64,000 nucleotides of DNA. Origin: Cladorrhinum sp. PSN259. Lineage: Eukaryota; Ascomycota; Sordariomycetes; Sordariales; Podosporaceae. The stretch lies in NCBI GenBank assembly GCA_033725935.1, contig MU867119.1, forward strand, positions 153,111 to 217,110, written 5' to 3'. The notes beneath the pieces were generated by a model that did not search any database, was not told the origin of the DNA, and saw only the letters and a program-made list of their open reading frames with translations. The position numbers and the translations under genes are program-made. Shown one piece after another: positions 32,941-44,239 of the stretch (position 1 is its first letter; every line of letters begins with the position of its first letter).

Positions 32941-34204
32941 GACTGGATATGAACGATTGTCTAGACGGGGCACTTTAGTGTGCAAGTCGAAGAAGATAAT
33001 TTCAAGTTCAAGTCGAGTTTCGAGCGTTATACCTCCTTAGGGTGTGATCTTCCCCATAATTCATCCCGATGAAATATATAGGCGCTTGGGCCAGGCTCGG
33101 GAGGGTGTTTACACTTGGCCGGATTGGGAATTTAACCCTCTTCAATATTCAACGGAATTCATCAGATTGTCGAGATACCGTTATTTTTCCCGTTAACATC
33201 TTCCACTGCCATTCAGGTGTTTATTGTTTCATCCGTCGCCAAGACCTTTTGGTCCAATTAAATGCCTCATATCGCCAAAAAAAAAAGACCTATATCCGAT
33301 GAAAGATATAGCGGGCGAAAAAGGTACTTGAGGCAGTGATTTCTAAGAGGAATTATGTAGCCCATTTCGTCAGAAAGTACCCTGAATTCATCAGAGCTTT
33401 AATTTATCGCAAAAGATCACACCCTCAGCACCCAACCATTACCACTGCTCACGTGTCATTTGCATTTTAGGCATAGCTGGGGTACTCGCTAACTAAGCAG
33501 CACGCCGCTTCTTCCTACAAGATTATCTCAACAGGCGCTTGTCTCAGCAAAGCTTAAATGCTAATACCTGGTCCACCTACGTATTGAGGGCCGAAGTAGA
33601 TCCCCCTCCTAATTCAGATTCAAATTCAGGTTCCAATATTCCAATATTTTAATATTTTAATATTTCAATGCCATTGCTATATAATACCAAGCGTGTTCTA
33701 GTTTCAATCAAGCCTTGAAGCCTGATTCTTTCAATATTGAATTGTATATACAGCTTTATTCCGGTTCCTATTTCTTATATCTTCCCAATTCTTCCAATTG
33801 ACCGAGTTGCTCGCCAAAGTATTCCAAAATAAATCCCATCTTCTTTCCTCCCACTGGCCAATTATCCAATTTCCCAGCGTATACATACCTATTTAGAATT
33901 GTCCATCCAATCCAACCATACTCAAGACATTAACTTATGAAATAAAGGAAAAGAAACATCCGTTGGCACGGTATATGTATACAGATATGTATGCTGTGGT
34001 TGAATAAAAACGACATGAAAAGAAAGAAGCAAAAACTCCACACTCCCAAACTCCGACGCTTATGTCTTTCAGACTTGTACCCAAAAGTAAACAAAAAGAA
34101 ATAAATGCAAAAAAAAAAAAAATGCGTGTGCTTGCGTGTATACAACCGTCCACCTTCAGAATTGCACCAACAAACTCACCAACAACACAATCCTCCTTCC
34201 TGCC
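32941..34204. other. AT-rich intergenic region
   Basis: 1.26 kb without a supported gene. It is visibly richer in A and T than its neighbours, with a tandem aatatt-type run at about 33630-33667 and an A14-type tract near 34107-34120. It contains the HET gene promoter and the 3' UTR of the transcription-factor gene. It could be an old, RIP-mutated repeat, but no ends or motifs are left to show this. Confidence 0.5.
33630..33667. repeat. AT-rich short tandem repeat
   Basis: Successive units of the form (cc/tt)aatatt repeat about four times. Non-coding. Confidence 0.7.
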
Positions 34205-37200
34205 TTAGAAACCACCACCTGGACCACCTGGATTCACACCCCCAACCCCACCACCAACTGCCCCTCCAGTCCCTCCTGCCCCTCCTGTCCCCCCACCACC
34301 TCCACTCCCCCCTACCCCCGTACCCGCAACCCCAGGGCTGTCAGGATTAAACAACAACAAAGGCCACTGGCCCGTCCCATGCGAATGATGAACCTGCTCC
34401 CCCACGTCAGGCCTAGGACCCGCCCCTCCAAGCGTCATCAAAGCACTGGCACCGTGCCGCTCACTGTTTGTCGTCCCGGTTCCGCCGTTCCCCACGACAC
34501 CGCCCGCAAACTCTGCAGCCCAGTCGTGCCAGGTAGTATTACCGTGGGCATTAACAAGCATCTGAGCTGCGGCTGCTGCCTGTGCTGCTTGAGCGGCCTG
34601 GGCAGCCTGCTGAGCAGCTTGAGGACGCCAATATTCTGCTGATTGCACCGTTACGTGCTGCGTAGCTTGCGAGGCGAAGGCCACGAGGGGATTTGTGTTT
34701 TGGTCGAGGTTGGGTGAGCCGCCACTTGCTGCTGTTGCCGCTGATGCTGCTGCGTAGAGATATGAAGCTCCGTCTGCTGAGTCAAAGGCTGAGGTTCCGT
34801 TTTGGTGTCCCCCAGCCGCGGACGACGGCTGGTCGGTATATGCAAGTGATGGGTAGGGCGTTGCAGAGTTTGATACACCTCCGTAGTAAGTGTTTCCGTT
34901 TAGTTGCTGCTGTTGATCGGCCGATGTTCCGTTGGTGGCGGGTGTTGGAGAAGGGTTTATTGAGCCTTGTCTGAGCGGGACAGAAGCGCGTTGGTATGGG
35001 GACGAAGATTGTTGTTTAACTTCTGGTGATGTGATTGGTTTGCGGCCCATATCGCTCTCGATCGCTCCAATGGTTCGTTCGATGATGGTGCCAATCTCTG
35101 TATCAAGCGGGTTGGTTGTGCCTGATATATGTCAGTGACAGAACTGTCAGCCGTGTAAAAGAGAAACTCACCCAAAAGCCTGCCTATCTCGGCAATAATA
35201 CTCAACCACTGAGCCATCTCCTCCTTCAGCGTGACCAACTCCTGAGGAGTAGTCTCAAATCTCCTCTCCCACTGCCCAGCCAGCATCGAGAATATCGCAC
35301 CGACGTAAACAGCCAACTGATACCAAGTCGTATCCAAGCTCTTCAACTGTTGCAAAGCCGTAACCACTTTCAAAATCTTCCTCGCCGTCTCCTCACATAT
35401 CCTGGTATTCTCGGCGCAAAACTTGACATCATCCGTCATACAAACTGATGGATGTCTCAGACACATGATGAACTCGAGGCAAAACGCCTGAGTATAAAGA
35501 GCAAACACCTCGACACCCTTCTTGGCCCTTTCCATCCTTAGCTCATCCGGAAGCTCATCAAGCAGCTTTTGCATGGCCGCTTCGAGCTCCCGAACCACTT
35601 CAATATACGTGTTGGGATCCCTCCTCACACTGTATAGCTTGGAATACATATCCAAAAATAACGGCGTGGCTTTGAACGCGGTGATTCCGATCTGGTAATT
35701 GCAATGCCCAACCTTTGTTGGATCCAAAACTCCCTCCTCTCCCAGAAACTCATCTGGAATGGCGATGGGAAACTCGACATCAAAATCCTGGACAGATATG
35801 GGCATTGGTCTCCCCAAACGGCCGCTGAGGGTAGTGAACACAGCGACAATGGCCCACCAAACACGTTTGCGCATCTCATATTCCAACGTCGTTCCACCGC
35901 CGGGAATCTTGACAGCCCGGTGCAGGTTTAACTCGAGAGCCTTATGAAAGGCATATGTGTTCATTATGAGGGCACAACCGGGCTTGGCAAAATTGCGGGT
36001 GTGCGACACAATCATTGCAAAAGCCTGTGCAGAAACGAAGGACTGCGACGTGGCGAGATCGAAAAACTTGCTCAAACTCCAGTGGTAGTGCTTGTTAGAT
36101 AGATCGTTAAGTTGCGCAAAACGTTCCGGTTCTTCTCTGTTCCTCACACCATACTGGAAGTAGATGATTGCAAACACCATGTGAACAACCACCTGTTCCG
36201 GCACGGATGCCTTAAAGGTTGGGTCGTCGTACATGCGTGTTAATAACTGGAGGAATGATGGTTTGTGTAGGATGGGTAAGAAAGGGGATATGGTAAGAAA
36301 GTACCACTCCACATATGTGAAGGCGTCCAATCTCGAAGGAAGTTCAACATTTGAAAGGTGAGGATTGACACCGAGGGCCGACTGGAAGAGAGCCATGACA
36401 GATTTGTTGTACAAGGGTGAGCCGACAGAAGTGCCCGGCAGAGGTTCGTCCATATCTGGCACGTCAAATGATGTGATGTCGATTGTTGTCCCGAGGATAG
36501 AGAGGGTAGTCCCCTTGATGGAACTCAGAGGCTCCTTGTCACTGGCAACCCCCAAGTAGGTGTCTTTTGGCCTTGTTTCGAGCACCGAGTAGTTTGTCGC
36601 CCTCGTGCTTCGGTTGGGTACTGCCTGCTGTCGCCCAGGTATCCCTTTCACCCATACCATCTCGACCTGTCGCCATTGATCCTTGGGATTATTCGGGTCG
36701 TAAACGGGGTTCCCCATGCCGTCCAGGACAATGCCTGGCGGATACGTGTTGTTGTATCCTGGAAACTGCCATGGCCTAACTTGCACCCCATTGCTCTCCA
36801 AGAGTTTTTCCAGCGAGCGAATATGTGCAAGCATGGCACCCTTCTCACGCTCGAGTTGTTGTAGGTAACCTCTGCGCTCGGTGCGCCCGGTCACGCGATC
36901 GGTAACATAACAATCGAGGTTCCCGTTGGTGCAATGGGAACAACCTTCTGGCAGCGCATCGCATCGGATTTTCCTAACCTGGAAAGCGCGCACATGTATC
37001 AGCATCTCTTCTACACCGCAACGCGCGCTAAGTCATGACCAAGAGATAGCACCCACCTTGCATCGATCGCATGCCTGTCCGGTTCGCGTATACGTTTGTA
37101 ATTTGTGTTTGACGACGGTGGAAAAGTCTTCTGGTCCGCGCTCTATCTTGGGAAGCTTGACTTTCTGAGACGAGCCGCCATCGACGCCCATGTCTGCGGC

Positions 37201-37314
37201 GTCGCTGGGTCGTTTATTCGGACGGCTTTGTTGCGGCATGGTCGTGGTGATGGCCACGGTGGTGGTCGTAAATCCCGGTCGTGATGTCTCGGTGACCGGC
37301 AGGTCCAATTCCAT
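34205..37314 (-). CDS. Zn2Cys6 (Gal4-type) transcription factor with fungal_trans domain
   Basis: Three exons, 37314-37057, 36978-35172 and 35121-34205, with introns of 78 and 50 nt (GTGGGT...CCAG; GTGAGT...ATCAG with ACTGAC branch), give 993 residues. The zinc cluster C82-x2-C85-x6-C92-x6-C99-x2-C102-x6-C109 is split by the first intron between residues 86 and 87. A Leu-rich coiled-coil-like linker follows ('YLQQLEREKGAMLAHIRSLEKLLES'-type heptads). The fungal_trans middle homology region spans roughly 280-560. Exon 3 codes for a Ser/Gln/Ala-rich C-terminus with a Trp-His-Asp-Trp motif followed by an 'ASALMTLGG' stretch, and ends in Gly-rich repeats. It is a nuclear DNA-binding regulator; its target pathway cannot be told. 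Confidence 0.92.
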
Positions 37315-38256
37315 CGAGATCCCTCCCGTCCGACTGTTGATCTGGTTGACCGTCCAGTTATGTTCTTCTTCTTCTTCTTCTCCTCCTCCACCTTTTCTAT
37401 GCCGCGCCCAAATCCGGCGGCAAGCGGGATATCGATCAACCTCGACAAATAATCGGATACGACAACGCGACGATCGCTGTGTTCAATTGTTGCCCATTAG
37501 GTAACGCCGTTGGGGATAGAAGCGACTCCAAGTTCCAAGGTGGAAAATGCCGAAGCTGGTGATGGCATGACCCTGTCGCTGCGCCGTAAAGCTGGAGGCA
37601 GACAGTGTCGCGTCCAGAGCACCGGGATTGGGGGAGCGGTGCAGGCGGCGGCTGCTGGGGACCCGCAGCTGAGCCTGGCCCTGAAGAGCCTATCGGCCAG
37701 ATCCGTGTTTTTTTCTTTCTTTTTGACAAGGGGCATCGACTGCTGCATCCGGCGCATCGTCTGATTTAGCAACGTTTATCGAGTGGAGACAAGGTGGTAA
37801 AAGTACCGTATTCGTATTTTGTGGCTTCTTTTCCGGAACGAAACCGATGTCGAGAATGCCATTGTTTTTAGCTGTTGATCAGGGTTGCACTTTCTCTTCC
37901 AACCCAACGAGAATTGCTCTAGCTAGGCAAGCAAGTTTACTGCTTCAGCATGCAGCATGTGCAGGCTGCAGGGAACACAAAGCTCCAGTTGCATGAACGC
38001 AGAAGATACGTAATACAAGACATGTACCAAGTAATGAATACCCAGGTTCCACCCGTTAATCCCAGCGCACTCAGACATTCATAATTCAGGTCAAGATTGT
38101 GACACTTCAATTATCGACAGCTCACTTTGATATTGCCTCAAAAACTCAACGCTAAATGATAATGATATCAAGAACCCAATGCCAAGAGACAAAAGAAAAA
38201 TGGTCATAAATCGTGGGTACCTTTCAAAACTTCACGGCATCTTCCCTCTCTCACAC
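37315..38256. other. Intergenic, no gene seen
   Basis: Upstream region of the Zn2Cys6 factor, with a CTT/TCC-rich stretch at 37366-37395, and downstream region of the proline dehydrogenase gene. Short open frames on both strands lack any motif. Confidence 0.5.
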
Positions 38257-39846
38257 TCAATTCAACCCAAACAACCCTTTCACTCTCCTCACAACCTCCC
38301 CCTTCATAGCCTCCCGTCCACTAACGGTCCTCTGCACCGCATCCTTGTTCTCATACGCCCTCCTAAGCAAATACTTCATGCACTCCCCCGTGCTTCCCCA
38401 AACCAAATACTTGTAGGCATTCGTCTTGACCCCTCCTCCCTCTTGCTTACCACCAGCCACAAGTTCGCAGCTCACCTCATCCGCCATACCCTGCAGCTGC
38501 GCAAATGCCACATCGGTCCTCTTATCCGCCTCCCCGTTCGCAATCATCCTCTTCGCCTTTAATACCGAATCCCTATTATGCGTGGCCAAAACCACAGCCA
38601 CGTCCGGAAATTTATCATCACCAGTCAAAGGCGTTCCCCACTCCCGCTTCAACAAAGCCCTCGCAATCCCATCATACGCCCTATCGGTATCCTCCTTCGT
38701 ATCATGTATCACCTCCCTCGGATCACTACCCAGGTATGCTCCCCTCACAAGCTTAACACCCAACGTGAAGCCGTTTTCCTTGGCCTCCCTCATATGCTTA
38801 GACAGTGTCTCGGGCGTCTTCTTCAAATAAGCCTGATAAGTCCCGTACACGACCGCCTTGCCGGGCTCATCCGCATTGTACTTGCGCATATACATCATCG
38901 TCCAGTCGTCGATCCCGCCCTGAACAGCAGTCTGCTCGGCGTCAAACAACAACCTCACGCCTCGTTTCTTTGCCAAGTCGCAAATGACATCGATAGCATC
39001 CGCCAGTTCTTTCGGTGGTGCCGCCCTCTTTTGGAGAGCAGATAATGCCGCGCTCCCGGCGCCGGTGAACTTGAGAGCCACAAAGTCACCCGCCGAAGCA
39101 AGAAGGACAGTCATGAGCGTACCAGTAGCCCAGGGTTCGACTTCGCTTTGGATTGAGGCCACTTCGGCCGCGTTGGAGTTTCCTTGTGCTGTAGCGGTCG
39201 ACTCAGAGCCGTGAGGGAGGACAACTTCCCTTGCGTATCCAAGTATGACACCCTGGAACCCAATGTCTTTGAGCTGCCGGATGGTTTGTTGTACCTCGGT
39301 GGGATGTTCGCCTGCGCAGAACTGCGCATAGAAAGTGTTCTTCAGGAAAGCTCTAAGAAGAGGGTTTGTGTCGGGATTTAGTGCGGGGGAGGTAGTGTGG
39401 GCTAGTGCCGACATGATCTTGAGAGAAGGTGGTAGAAGAAGGGGTGAGGACGAGACAGTTGTAGTCATCCATGATCTTAGGACGTTCGTTAACGGCAGGA
39501 CTGCCAGTGGTGACGTATTATACGGTGGCATGTCTGGTGAAGATTGTTGATGATCGATGTCTGCTGAAGATGATGTGATGTCGACTGCGTCGGCGAGACT
39601 GAGATTCGCTGGAGGTAATGAGTGGGCGGAGGAAGAGTGGAGGGATCGCGTCGAAGTTGTGGAAGAAGTAGTAGATGCTGACCGAGCGGTGAGTACAACG
39701 GTCGTGCAACGGGGCAAGAACGTTGCAGCGGAATGTGCCTTTGACGGTGAAAGACCAGACGACGCCAACGATAATGATGTCGGTGCAACTGCTCGCCGGG
39801 CAAAGGTACGGGACGAGCCCGGAAGAGTTCGCGGAATTGGAGCCAT
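38257..39846 (-). CDS. put1: Mitochondrial proline dehydrogenase (proline oxidase)
   Basis: An intronless 529-residue protein. The first 75 residues are Ser/Thr/Arg-rich, a mitochondrial presequence. The PRODH TIM-barrel signatures are present: 'LKDIGFQGVILGYARE', 'LVRGAYLGSDPREVIHDTKEDTDRAYD', 'VAVVLATHNRDS' and the C-terminal 'YLVWGSTGECMKYLLRRAYEN' block. In bacterial and yeast enzymes the matching Arg residues bind the proline carboxylate. The enzyme oxidises L-proline to pyrroline-5-carboxylate with FAD, feeding electrons to the respiratory chain; it is PUT1 in yeast and prnD in Aspergillus. No prn-like cluster partners (permease, P5C dehydrogenase, regulator) lie next to it here. The neighbouring Zn2Cys6 gene could be a regulator, but that is only a positional guess. 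Confidence 0.93.
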   Translation of the reverse strand: MAPIPRTLPGSSRTFARRAVAPTSLSLASSGLSPSKAHSAATFLPRCTTVVLTARSASTTSSTTSTRSLHSSSAHSLPPANLSLADAVDITSSSADIDHQQSSPDMPPYNTSPLAVLPLTNVLRSWMTTTVSSSPLLLPPSLKIMSALAHTTSPALNPDTNPLLRAFLKNTFYAQFCAGEHPTEVQQTIRQLKDIGFQGVILGYAREVVLPHGSESTATAQGNSNAAEVASIQSEVEPWATGTLMTVLLASAGDFVALKFTGAGSAALSALQKRAAPPKELADAIDVICDLAKKRGVRLLFDAEQTAVQGGIDDWTMMYMRKYNADEPGKAVVYGTYQAYLKKTPETLSKHMREAKENGFTLGVKLVRGAYLGSDPREVIHDTKEDTDRAYDGIARALLKREWGTPLTGDDKFPDVAVVLATHNRDSVLKAKRMIANGEADKRTDVAFAQLQGMADEVSCELVAGGKQEGGGVKTNAYKYLVWGSTGECMKYLLRRAYENKDAVQRTVSGREAMKGEVVRRVKGLFGLN

Positions 39847-40854
39847 CGTGTGTAATGGGGAGATTCAATGAGCTCGGCGTGTAAGCTTCCTAGCGCAGAA
39901 TTGATACGATGTGCGTTTTGCAAACAAACAAAGTCCAGATGAACGGGACGGAGAGACAACGCAGTTATATGATGTATATATGCAAATGCCAGACATTCGG
40001 CGCGGGGGGAGCGTCCTCTGGGGACAGACAAGCAGAGTAAATATCCCATGGGGATTGATTGCTTAATCTCCCGGTATCGCTCCTGCGGTGACTTCAGAAC
40101 GTGCCAGAACCCACCAATCCCACGGATTCCAGATACGATCCATGCAACGCCTCTCGCCTTTGTCAAGGTTCCTGACCCTGGCGCTCTGCAGGCGATGATG
40201 TTATCGACGGTTTCCTTATCAATCGTCCATTCAAGAACCACGGTTCCCCACACAAAGGAAGGCCGCAGATAGCCGTCAGTGTGGGGATGAGACACACTGC
40301 CGTCATTGTTGAATTGGCCCCGCATTCATGCCTCCCCGGTGTGTTTTCCCATCATTCCATTGGGCCCTGCCAAGTGATCTAACGCAGAGAGCCGTGGGTG
40401 ATTGCGTGGGTTAATGACTATCTTCTTCAACCGCCGCCGGCTTAAGACTTCGGGGTCATCTCGGTCGGGGCTTCCAAAGAGCCAAGAGCAGTCCGGCCCA
40501 AACAACAAAGGGTTCTAGCGACCTCGGAGAGCGGCTGATGTCGGCGTGTGAAGAAAGTCAATCCATCATGTAATAATTGATCAATCTCCATGGGGTGATG
40601 AATGGATGGTCATGTGGTCTGGTCCCGCGCTTCAACGTTGTGGGGAAGTAGGCTGGTTATGAAGGTTGTCGTCGGTTTGTGGGAGTGTGAGCCCCTGCGG
40701 GCCGAAGCGATAAACGCCTCGTTTACTGTTTTAAAATAAGCTGTTTTCCCCTTTTTTGTGTGTGCGACAGGAGTTGTCAGATTCCCCGGGTGGCGCAGTA
40801 TAAGATCTGACAAGACCCGCTGATACCGAGCGCGTGGCCACTCCTCGGACGGAA
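39847..40854. other. Intergenic, no gene seen
   Basis: About 1 kb with the proline dehydrogenase promoter and the 3' UTR of the Tim17-like gene. No coding frame with family motifs was found. Confidence 0.5.
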
Positions 40855-41549
40855 TCAATCCTTTCCCCTAAATCCGCGGATTCGTTGTTTTGCGTATTCA
40901 ACGTAGCTGATGCGTCGTCCTCGGGCAAGTCCCAGTAGGTCTTGCATTCCTCCATACAAAACACCGACAATGAGGGCGGCTTTCGTGGTACGAGCAGTCA
41001 TGGGCAGAGAAAAGCGGTCTGTGGTGCAAAGATTATTAGCGCCCTTCCCAGATCAAAAAAGCATCCCAGAGAGTGACACCTACTCCAAAGACTGAATGCT
41101 CCAGCCACGGTCACGCAGGAAGTCACCGTGTTGAAAAGATCCGCGGTTCCACGGTAGGTGTCGAACATTTGCTCAATCGAAAACATGGCCGTCGTCAAAA
41201 ATGACACTTTGAATCCCATCTTTAATCCTTCGCGGACTCCTCCTTTCATTACATGGTAGTTCTTGCTCTTGTGGTAGAGATACCATCCCGTCGTCGTGTT
41301 AGGGAGCTTGTGTGCGTGTTCGGCTCTGAATCGCAGACCGGACATTTTGCTACCGTGACCAGCCCCGAGGGCAAGTCCAGCACCAAACGAAAGCATCGTT
41401 GCCATCGGCAGTCGGATACCGGTCGGAATGGAAAGGCGCGCATCGCGATAGAATGCCTCAAGCTCTTCTTTGGTCGGGGGTTCAATTGGTGTTTCTCGGT
41501 ACCGCTGAGGCTCGTTCCCAGGGTCTGTCTTGGGTCTGATGATGTCCAT
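40855..41549 (-). CDS. Tim17/Tim22/Tim23-superfamily-like mitochondrial membrane protein
   Basis: Exon 1 is 41549-41084 and exon 2 is 41018-40855, with a 65-nt intron (GTAGGT donor, CTAAT branch, CACAG acceptor), giving 209 residues. The middle part (about 50-170) has three to four Gly/Ala-rich hydrophobic segments. These carry the layout 'GAGLALGAG...GGWY-like YLYHKSKNY...GGVREGLKMGFK...YRGTADLFNTVTS', reminiscent of Tim17-family proteins and of TIMMDC1-type complex I assembly factors. A charged N-terminal stretch precedes it, and a basic C-terminus follows the last hydrophobic segment. The match is by pattern only, so subfamily and role (import or complex I assembly) are not settled. It is divergently arranged with the gene at 41921. 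Confidence 0.6.
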
Positions 41550-41920
41550 TGCTGTTGTTTGTTGCTGATTTTTCTAATCAAGCTGATTTGGGAGTGATCG
41601 AGCTCTCGAGGATGGAGGAAAAAGACACAAATAGCTGGTGGTATTGGAGTTCTTCTGTCCATCATTCTCATGTTCAGGTGGAACATTGAATTTGTTGGAG
41701 TCGGTCCAAGCTTCTAAAATACCCCACTCCAGGCAGCCCTGCCGCCTTGGCAGTGCCCCTCCTCCCCGCCAAAGCTCCAAGCTCCAAGTCAGGAACCATC
41801 CCGTCCATTTCCAGGTTCCTAAGCACCTTGACGGCGCAATAGGAAGACTGCTTTGGACAAAACACATTTTCACCCAAACAGCCCCCTAATAGCGCACAAC
41901 CACCAGAAAAATAAATCAAG
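41550..41920. promoter_or_regulatory. Divergent (bidirectional) promoter region
   Basis: 371 bp between two start codons facing away from each other (41549 minus and 41921 plus). It must hold both promoters. No specific element was identified. Confidence 0.55.
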
Positions 41921-42454
41921 ATGGTGAGCGCGCACATGCATCCCCTCGGATCAATTTCTTCCGAGTCTCCTGCAAGCTCCAAGTAACACCCACTAACCTC
42001 TCCCGTCCCGGTGCTACAGCCCATTACAAACGGCCACAGCGACGACACTCCAACCGCCCTAACAGTCCTCCTAAAAAACGGCATTCACACAATCTTCATC
42101 TTTGCCTCCCCCGAATGGACCTTCTCCCGCCTCACTTCCGAGCTTCTATCCATCCTCCGCGAGCGATACCCATCCGGTCTGACCTCCACAATTGCGCCCC
42201 GCAAGATCACGCCCATACCAGCCCACAATGATGATATCAAGGTAATTTACGGCTTGCTCAAAGATGCAGAGGATCCAACGCGGGGATGGGATGAGATTGT
42301 TGTTGAAGATCCAGAGGTGAATACATTAGGCCAAAAGGGATTTATAGAGGTTACGGCGGCTGCTTTCGCGATCGTGGATAAGGAGTATAATCCACAGGTT
42401 GATGATGCCGAGTTTGATGTTGAGATTCCCAGGGATGATGAGGATGAGTACTAG
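41921..42454 (+). CDS. Conserved-looking 145-residue protein with an ATG-only first coding exon
   Basis: The most consistent model joins ATG alone (41921-41923) to 42020-42454 across a 96-nt intron (GTGAGC donor, CTAAC branch, CTACAG acceptor). Reading straight through from that ATG would stop within 22 codons. The downstream frame has no ATG near its start, only later Met codons. The protein is mixed alpha/beta-like at the N-terminus ('HTIFIFASPEWTFSRLTSELLSILRERYP') and ends in a strongly acidic tail (Asp/Glu, last 20 residues). No family was recognised. The small size and acidic tail suggest a subunit of a larger complex, but this is speculation. Confidence 0.65.
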
Positions 42455-43289
42455 GCCTCATGACGGGTTAGGGGTGTGATGCAGTGGGGAGACATGGGAG
42501 ACAGTCATTCTCTGGCCGTCGACTTGGACTGGGGGTCTAAGTATGACTTGGGCTGGAGAACAGGGACACGAGGGAAAAATATGACATGGGAAGTGGAATA
42601 CAAATCGGATATCAATGGCGTTTGGTTTGGGTAAAATAATCCCGAGCGAGGAGTCTCGGTCTGAAATGATTTGACAGTTTTGTCTTGCGACATTGGCTCA
42701 TGGGCAGATTCGGCAATGGAATGAAGTTTATCTTTTATTTCTTTCGCCTTTTTTCAGAAGGTCGCTACAGGAAAAGATAAATAAATCTGTGAACCTAGCC
42801 AACCTGCTGTTCCGGGCTTGCTCTTGTGCTTGAGTGAGATGCCAATGAACAAAACCATATCCAGTTGTCCAGGAGCCTTGCCGACCCTTGTGACAATTTC
42901 TGGTTGAAGTAGAGAGGCAGAATAGAACACATCTGTAGATGTATGTGTTGTGATAACAGCATGCTGTATCCTACATCAAGTGCGCATCAACGGCGGCTGC
43001 TTGCATTGTCACCTGTACCACATGGGCAAACACATAGCAACATACCAATCTGCAACATACGTGCACGCCCGCCTCTATCTCAAATGCATGCAAAGAAGCA
43101 AGCGCAACAACTTCTTCACCTGCATTCTCAGATACCAAATATCTCCTGGTTATATCCCTCAAACTTCATCCATTCATCAATAATCAGTTGGTATTAATTT
43201 CGATATTCCACATACACAAAACCCCACTTCATATGCCCGTTTTACCAACTCTGCCGTCAAGTTCAATTGGATCAAACAACTTAAAAGAT
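42455..43289. other. Intergenic, no gene seen
   Basis: The interval runs from the end of the acidic small protein gene to the tRNA gene. No coding frame was supported. Confidence 0.45.
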
Positions 43290-43397
43290 GGTTGTGTAGT
43301 GTAGTGGTCATCACACTGGATTTTGAGTTGACAGAAAAATTGTCAGATTTTGTTCGAAATCCTTCCAGTAACCCCGGTTCGAACCCGGGCACGACCT
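43290..43397 (+). tRNA. tRNA-Gln(UUG) with a 36-nt intron
   Basis: The cloverleaf folds by hand. Acceptor stem ggttgtg (43290-43296) pairs with cacgacc (43390-43396, one G-T wobble), with discriminator T at 43397. The D arm is the common gtgtagtggtcatcac. Anticodon stem ctgga (43316-43320) pairs with tccag (43364-43368). The loop reads T T T-T-G A, then T after splicing. Anticodon TTG lies at 43323-43325 and decodes CAA (Gln). The T arm is cccgg-ttcgaac-ccggg. The intron is 43327-43362, starting after position 37 as in eukaryotic nuclear tRNAs. It can form its own small hairpin (tgaca/tgtca). The mature length is 72 nt before CCA addition. A T6 run at 43402-43407 is the RNA polymerase III terminator. 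Confidence 0.92.
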
Positions 43398-44239
43398 GAA
43401 CTTTTTTGGATTTTCATTTTTAGCTAAGATAACTTGGTTGTTGTTATTGTGTATGAATGGTGAAAGTTAAAGCGTTTTTTTTTGAGTTTTTTTTATGTTG
43501 AGGGATGATGAATGGAAGATATGTTCAGGGATTGGGTGCAAAGATAAAGTGCACGTACCTATCACTTCTGTAGTAAATAATAGGGACTGTGTATGGGCAG
43601 ACTGGTTGTCTTGTGGGAGGTAGTTTGCAGGTTCTGTACTCTTCTGGAAGATAAAAGACGGATTAAAACTGAGTTGTTTTGCAATTTATTGAGAGCGAGT
43701 CTTGTTGACTGATTGAGATTATAGGAAGGTCCAAAAAGTCTCGACTACAGGTAAAGTGTGCAATGAAAGACTGATATAATCTTGTCAACGGCTTGCATAC
43801 ATAACACAAAATGGTGTGTTGTCATTGTGGGAATGGTAAGTCTATAAAATCATCCAATAATGATGAAATTCCATTTTCCTCTTTCAGGAGTTCCGATGGG
43901 CTTGCCCGCCAGTGCTGAAAAGGAATATCTATGTAAGTCAGGAAGATTGACAAACATTGAGCAACTCTTATTAGACAATTGTATTTCCTTAGAAGAAAAA
44001 AAAAGAAAAGCAAATAAAACCCTCCGAAGTCGTTAAGACCAGAGCTGATACCAGCATAATACTTGGATTCAACAAGATCTATTCTTACTCTGCTATAAGC
44101 TCTATCCTTGCCCCAAAAAAGTGGGAAAGGGAGGGAAAAGGGAAAGAAAGAAAGAAAGAAAGAGAGTCCTTAGACGGGTCTGTAAAGTGAGTCTATGTTA
44201 CCCGAACATATAAGAAACCTAACCCCAGAGTAATATAAT
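43398..44239. other. Intergenic, no gene seen
   Basis: Beyond the Pol III terminator this stretch is AT-rich with a gaaa microsatellite at about 44142-44164. It ends at the stop codon of the Tpt1-like gene. No coding frame was supported. Confidence 0.5.
43402..43407 (+). terminator. Pol III T6 terminator of the tRNA-Gln gene
   Basis: Six T residues start five bases after the discriminator base of the tRNA, the usual RNA polymerase III stop signal. Confidence 0.85.

Noticed and set aside
34205..35050. Gly-rich C-terminal frame as a separate gene
   Set aside because: A 50-nt intron with good donor, branch site and acceptor joins it in phase to the Zn2Cys6 factor.
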